From Fusarium oxysporum f. sp. lycopersici 4287 (lineage: Eukaryota > Ascomycota > Sordariomycetes > Hypocreales > Nectriaceae), in contig NC_030986.1 in assembly GCF_000149955.1 (NCBI RefSeq), forward strand, positions 3,535,185-3,599,184: a stretch of 64,000 bases of DNA, given 5' to 3'. Positions 58,501 through 64,000 of this stretch are shown piece by piece (position 1 is the first letter of the stretch; the number at the start of each line of letters is the position of its first letter). The translations under genes and the position numbers were made by a program. Under the pieces are notes generated by a model. It did no database searches, was not told the DNA's origin, and worked only from the letters and a program-made list of their open reading frames with translations.

Positions 58501-61486
58501 GGTCTGTTGGTAGTCCCTCCCACGTTTATTCATACCACACGGGATGATGAAGACTACACGCCCCTCCAATTGAAGCAGTTTGATCAAGTCTTCCAACTCA
58601 GTAAACGGAATGCCCTAAACTTGCTCAACAGCACATCTGGGTTTTCGAGCCGAAGGACTGGGCCTGTAAGCCACCAAACAAACAACTCGAGGCTTTTTAA
58701 ATATGTCTCAAAGTCATGTCATGTTCTTCACCTCGCTGTATGCTCCTTTTCGCTCTTGAGGTGGTTCAATCCTCTCACCTCAGGCCGAGTTGGAAAGCTT
58801 ATGGCAAGCCGTGTGTTCCTCCTCATTGACCTGGGTATAAGCCATGATCAAAAATGAGATGGAGCATGAGCCAGGGGGCTTCTGAATGCAGGGTAAGGCT
58901 TCTCAATGAACGGGACAAGGTTGTTCTTTCAATTGCCTGTTCTGAAGCACCCTTCATATCTTCATGGGCATAGGTAAACTTGCTGGTACTCGTTGAGCGG
59001 CCATGGAACGTAGATCCTCTGAATACCCCCTTTTTCACGGATATTAGTTGCAGCCTCTGTGGTCTAATCGGTACCAATGAGTCCTGTACACCACTTCAAG
59101 TACACACATCCATATCGGGATCGTGCGGCCACTGGGGCCTGGGTCATCAAAAGCTGCAAAGCAGCTGGCTAGTGCCAAGCTCACTGCGCCATTCTGCAAA
59201 TAACATTACACAGATCGTGAACAAGTGTTCTTGATATCGCGAGAAATGCAGCCAAAAGTCACCAGGATGTCACTGGCTGGTCTCACCTTCAGATAGTGTC
59301 ATCCACCAACATGCTGACACTGGTCCCGGTCTTGCGCCATCTTTGAGGAGGCGAGTTGTCTTGTTTCTCGTCGAGAATGCTTTTACGGGAGTTATCTTCG
59401 ACCTTGCTTTGTTTCTCAATACCCATTTGTCCGTACTCTTCCTCGTCGAATCAAGAATGACTCTGCTGATGTTTTCATCACAAGACCAGCATGTGCATAG
59501 AACTCCCCTTGTGTCCCAACACAACGCTGGATCTTAAATTGAGGGGCTCCAAGGATGATATGAGGTTTAATAAAGCAGGGATAGCTGAAAGGCAAATAGG
59601 CTACTTCATATTTTACTCCTATGTCAGAAGATTTGACAGTTCCCACCCCATGTCAAGCACGATTACACAATGAGTTGGAGAGGTGCCGTTCAACTTTGAG
59701 AATTCTTGGCAAAAGGATCAGCTGTAGGCGCGAATGGCTCAAAACAATGATTGCCGCATGAAGACGCTCTTCAGATTTCGAGGATCTGGGACACGCCTTT
59801 TCTCGTTGACAGCTGGGTCTTTCTCGTTTCCGTTTGTGGTGAACTCCTTTAGAAGGTAACCCCTGACGCACTACATGTTCATTGGACTAAAGTTCATGGT
59901 ACCAGTTGTCTGTTTTACTCTTCAGACTTCAAGTCCAGACATCTATCCTTCAACCTTACTGATATGCTGCCGTTGGAATGAGCGCAGCGCAGCTTCAAGC
60001 AGTACACTCAACGTTGTCCAAACGAGTCTAAGGGTCCAGACTTGGTAACACTTTTTGCGGCACGGGGCATCAGCCTTCGCCCAGTTCGATTTTTGATGCA
60101 ACCGGATGGTGGAGGCTGGGAGCCTTGTGCATCTATGTTGCCATGGTGGGTTTTCACCTGTAGACCGTCGTTGGTTCTAGGAGGGCTCATCACATTAGAT
60201 GGCACATAATCTTCTATAAGACTCCTTTCTGTTGAGAGGTCGGTAACCGAGTGCCTGAGCAAGTCACAGGTACGGTCGGTAATATGGCGGATTCCAAGTG
60301 CTCTATCCCCTGGGGCTTTCGGACCTCACATGGCGCAGTGAGCTTTTCATCAGACACTGTTCTTGCTGGGCTGATAAGTTGCCTCACCGCACTTTACCCA
60401 CAAACGGTTATCTCGACTTCAAAGCCCGCAGGCTCTGTAGATCGTCCGTAGTAAGGTAGTATTCTTTTCGAGGGAAGGGTGACATCACTTTGAGCAACTC
60501 CACAATATCGAACAGAAAGAAGTTAGGGGATCTCTTAACTGTTGCCAAGACCTTTCAGAACCTAGCGGTTACACCAATTCAATTACGGGAGATTTAGTAT
60601 TGGAATAAACCAAGCGATATTAGGACGTTATATATGGTACCAGCTCATGCATAGTTCAATGGGTTGTCATGATGAGGGGGTTATCGTGGCGTTACCCCAG
60701 TACCATGACCTACCGAGGGACTACACATGGGTATGAGAGTTTCGGGTTTCCGTTTGTGGCCAAGACCATCATGACACCTATTCAACAGCAAAGCAACGCA
60801 ACCAACCTATTTGTGTATTGGGCAGAAGACTTCAGACTTCACAGCAAACACATGTTGGACGAGTATTCCCTTGATGTGATTTCTTTCTTGGTCTAGCTGC
60901 TGTCTCAGTTCGCAGCGACAGGGCATATCTATCACTATCCCTTCACTTCAGATACTTCTCTCCAAGATTGACATTCTTGCCAATGATCCATCCAACTTCC
61001 ACCGCGTCATGGTCTCGCCCGCCTACTGCATCAGCTCGGCTAGAGATCCAGGAAAGAAAAAGATGTTGAAGTTCTTTTGTTTCCTCGTCAAAACGCCGCT
61101 CTCACACGAACGCGTCGTCTTTTGTCATTCCCTTGTCGTGGTATCGTTAAAATGCAAGTCTCTTTTGACTTTTTTTGCTTCGCCTCACAAATGCAGGTTT
61201 GCCCTAATATGTCTTTGTTGAAAGACGCCCACTCCGTGCCTGGTATATATCGCAAAAGAATCCCCACTACCGTATAACCGAAATGGCTTTTTGGATAGAA
61301 ATTATAAACAAAATAAAAGCCGGAAACCGACCGTCCTCCCTTCCGGTGGGAGATACACAGGTTTCGTTGAGAACCGTACGCCGCCTATATTTGCTAAATC
61401 AAATGAACTGATTAAACATCTTCACGATGCATGCAGAGAGCTGTTGAATACTCTTTTGATGACTTGATACAATGTCAATGGTCAAC
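55538..61486. other. 5.9-kb stretch without recognisable gene
   Basis: Frames are all under 180 codons and lack motifs (the longest, 55417-55962 minus, overlaps the neighbour's start; another is 58378-58857 plus). A GC-rich segment at about 57170-57480 and AT-rich flanks are visible. No transposase, LTR, tRNA or 5S rRNA sequence was recognised. The right end is the 3' flank of the SAM synthetase gene. Confidence 0.4.
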
Positions 61487-62877
61487 TTAGAACTTGAGTT
61501 CCTTGGGCTGCTCCCAGCTGAAGGACTGGTTGGTACCGAAGTGGCCGTTCTTGGCAGTCTGGAGGTAGATAGGGTGGTCCAGGTTGAGCTCACGGACAAT
61601 GACACCAGGTCGAAGGTCGAAGTTGTCTCGGATGATCTGGACAAGCTCCTCGGAGGTCTTCTCGGAGGTACCGTAGGAGTCGACGTAGATGGAGAGAGGC
61701 TCAGCGACACCAATGGCGTAGGAGAGCTGGACAAGAGCACGTCGGCAGAGCTTGGCGTTGACGAGGGACTTGGCAATCCATCGGCCGACGTAGGCAGCAG
61801 ATCGATCGACCTTGGAGAAATCCTTACCGGAGAAAGCACCACCACCGTGGGCACCCCAGCCACCGTAGGTGTCGACGATGATCTTTCGGCCGGTCAGACC
61901 AGCGTCACCCTGGGGACCACCAATGATGAAGAGGCCAGAGGGTTGGATCTGAAGGGAGAGTTAGCACTTTCGCTTGTTCCTTGCTGTGTTTTGACAAAAC
62001 TTACGTGGTAGATGGTCTCGTCGCTGAGGTACTTGGCGGGGATGACCTTCTTGATGATCTTCTCCTTGATCTCCTTGCGGAGCTCCTCAGTGGAGATATC
62101 GGGAGAGTGCTGAGCAGAGACAACAACGGTGTGGACGCGCTGAGGGACAACGGCACCGTTGTCGTGCTTGTACTCAATGGTGACCTGGGTCTTGGTGTCG
62201 GGTCGGAGCCAGGGCAGAGAACCGTCGCGGCGAGCAGCGGACATGGCAGCGTTCAGCTTGTGGGCGAAGAGGAGAGTGAGGGGGAAGAGCTCGGGTGTCT
62301 CGTCAGTGGCATAACCGAACATGATACCCTGGTCACCAGCACCGAGCTGCTCGAGAGCCTTCTCGTAGTGAAGACCCTGAGCGATATCGGGAGACTGCTG
62401 CTCAATGGCGACGAGCAAGTTGCAGGTCTTGTAGTCAAAACCCTTGGCAGAGTCATCATAGCCGATGTCCTTGATGGCGTCACGGACGACCTTCTGGTAG
62501 TCGAGCTTGGCCTGGGTGGTGATCTCACCGAAGACCATGATCATACCGGTCTTGGTGGCAGTCTCGCAAGCAACCTTGGAGAGGGGATCCTCCCTGAGGC
62601 AAGCATCGAGGATAGCGTCGGAAACCTGATCAGCGATCTTGTCGGGGTGGCCCTCACCGACGGACTCGGACTGGTTGGTTGTCAGTGACTGGACTGCGGG
62701 ATAATAAGACCTCGGTACAAGGTCACATTGATAGATCCGATAAGGGATCGCTCAGATGTGAGCTGCGCAATAGGGGGGTCGGGAGGGACCTACGGTGAAG
62801 AGGAAAGAACCCTCGTTGTAGTGCTTCCATGAGGAGAGCTCGGCGTGAACGCCGTTGGTGCCGTTGGTAGCAGACAT
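61487..62877 (-). CDS. SAM2: S-adenosylmethionine synthetase (methionine adenosyltransferase)
   Basis: Exons are complement(61487..61948, 62005..62670, 62794..62877), 403 residues. Introns are 56 and 123 nt with GTAAGT and GTAGGT donors and a CTGAC branch in the longer. It makes the cell's methyl donor from methionine and ATP in the cytosol, releasing phosphate and pyrophosphate. Seen are [15 protein letters not shown] (about 29-43, ATP site), [15 protein letters not shown] (about 138, methionine/ATP motif) and GGGAFSGKD (about 287, the P-loop-like motif), all intact, with a typical C-terminus. Codons are strongly C/G-ending, as expected for a highly expressed gene; this also produces a long antisense shadow frame. 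Confidence 0.98.
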
Positions 62878-64000
62878 TGTGAGGATTAGGTGAAGAAGGA
62901 GAAGGATGTGAGAGAAAGAGGTAACGGTTAAAGCTGGGCAGACCCGGACAAGTCTGTTTATTTGGTGACGATGGAGTTGAGGTCACTGAAACGACTGAGT
63001 GTTAGAATGAACCGACAATGGAGAGCAATTGGAACAAGGACATACCAAGTAAAAAGGGCGCTGAAGAAGGGAGGAAGTAGGAAGAGGATGAAGAAGGGAA
63101 AAGCAGAAAAAGATTCGAAGCGGGAGCGGGAGGTAGTAGTACCTTAAAGAAAAAGGCGGGAAGGAGGGGGATGTGCGAATACGTTGTTGCAGGCTTTATT
63201 ATGAGCGAAGTGGGGGGTGGGAATTTTCCTTACCACAAGGTCGGAGAGATTTATGTAGGTACCTTGGCTCGGGCAGTTTTTTCTTTCGTCCTTTCTTCCA
63301 GATTTTGTAGACAATTGCCAGGATGAGCTTACTCGCGACTTGTGCAATGACTCGGTTTACGCCCATATGACTACAATCTCAATGTACCCGTCGAACATTG
63401 CCCAATGCTACAGTACAATGGCTTCTCAATGAAAAGGTGGGGATCGACAAAAAAATAGTGCCTGCTCGTTTTTTTTTTTTTTGTTGAACGGCCCTCGGTC
63501 GCGATTGTCCAAATCTACAGGGTCCGAAGTCATAAGAGGGTACCTGTATTAGTATGGGGAAATAGCGTGAAGCACAGGTACACTGCTTATCGCATGGGTA
63601 GGCTTTCGGTGGCCGCTACCCTTGGCGATGGAGGGGTAAATGACACTTGGAAAGAGAGAAAAGGCACGTTCTTCGGAAGCCGAAATTTGCGGCAGTATTG
63701 CGCCATCGCACCTGCCGTCAATTGCAGACAGTGCCTGCCAGTGTTCGGAATACAGGAAAACATATGTCCTTCTCAAGTGTTGACATTGTGGAACATCCTC
63801 TTTCTTTTACGAATACCTAACTTATGAAATGTATTCCTAAGCTTCAATTACTAAGGTAGTCCTAAGTCTGAGCAATGGGTTCTCATAGATTGAGTTGTTG
63901 AGGTCTTAACTCTACATGTTAATCTCGCTTTTCTTGCACCCTCTCGCTAACCCGAGCTCATCAATGCAGTTGCAATCCGTCCTCACTCGTACTCGTCTCC
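62878..64000. other. SAM synthetase leader and upstream promoter region
   Basis: On the minus strand the leader is CT-rich (62880-63175). A poly-T tract is at 63470-63482. No further gene is visible up to the window edge, but a gene could start just beyond it. Confidence 0.45.
62986..63045 (-). other. Probable 5'UTR intron of SAM synthetase gene
   Basis: Read on the minus strand, GTATGT opens at 63045, a TCTAACAC branch-like site follows, and TTTCAG closes at 62986, giving 60 nt. It lies 108 bases upstream of the ATG, and no ATG occurs between it and the start codon. Leader introns are common in highly expressed fungal genes. Confidence 0.65.

Noticed and set aside
58378..58857. 159-codon plus-strand frame
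   Set aside because: No motif or intron signals; surrounding DNA has frequent stops and no leader-like context.
61981..62688. Long plus-strand frame (235 codons) opposite SAM synthetase
   Set aside because: It is the antisense mirror of a GC3-rich, highly expressed gene. Its Leu/Gly/Asp repetitive composition comes from complementary codons.
1..64000. Secondary-metabolite cluster, CRISPR array, prophage, transposon or heterokaryon-incompatibility system
   Set aside because: No PKS/NRPS, transporter, Zn2Cys6 regulator, transposase, spaced repeats or NACHT/HET-type genes were seen; the genes are mostly conserved housekeeping loci.

Overview
This is nuclear DNA of a filamentous ascomycete, most likely a Fusarium or close Sordariomycete relative. 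The evidence is the many short introns (mostly 47-60 nt, 38-123 nt overall apart from one of 472 nt in a leader) with GTRNGT donors, CTAAC/CTGAC branch points and YAG acceptors, together with the protein repertoire and the lack of any bacterial-type operon, RBS or CRISPR. The identification rests on reading proteins by eye; no database was searched.

Layout: 1-5.2 kb holds the 3' part of an unrecognised protein gene, then a CitE/CLYBL-type lyase and a TVP23 Golgi membrane protein (divergent pair), then a single-pass membrane protein. After a 2.7 kb gene-poor stretch come a DUF726/TMCO4-type membrane hydrolase (7.9-11.5 kb), the UTP23 ribosome-biogenesis factor (12.4-13.4 kb) and a mitochondrial PTC7/Azr1-type PP2C phosphatase (13.8-15.1 kb). 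A 4.9 kb empty stretch precedes a CAF120-type CCR4-NOT accessory protein (20-24.8 kb), a RAD53/CHK2-type checkpoint kinase (26.3-30 kb) and a large Cys-motif protein of unknown function (30.8-34.2 kb). Next is a dense block: STT3 oligosaccharyltransferase, F1Fo-ATP synthase subunit e, dynein intermediate chain, an AKR8-like aldo/keto reductase, a CCCH zinc-finger protein and tubulin cofactor E (35.4-47.5 kb). Then come an unknown 497-aa protein, a PI-PLC-X-domain protein, an unknown 206-aa protein, a 5.9 kb gene-free stretch, and S-adenosylmethionine synthetase with a 5'UTR intron (61.5-62.9 kb).

Most recognisable genes are conserved housekeeping genes: glycosylation and Golgi, ribosome assembly, DNA damage checkpoint, microtubule motor and tubulin folding, respiration, methyl-donor supply. 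They do not form a pathway cluster; there is no secondary-metabolite, defence or transposon system that I can see. I did not find a clear new biological system.

The observations most worth following are at the level of gene expression. The large Cys-motif gene has an in-frame TAG followed by about 180 further codons that include a perfectly spliceable intron. The CAF120 homologue has a one-base frame break in its polyglutamine tail and a start codon probably split off by a 472-nt intron. The first gene contains a possible in-frame exitron.
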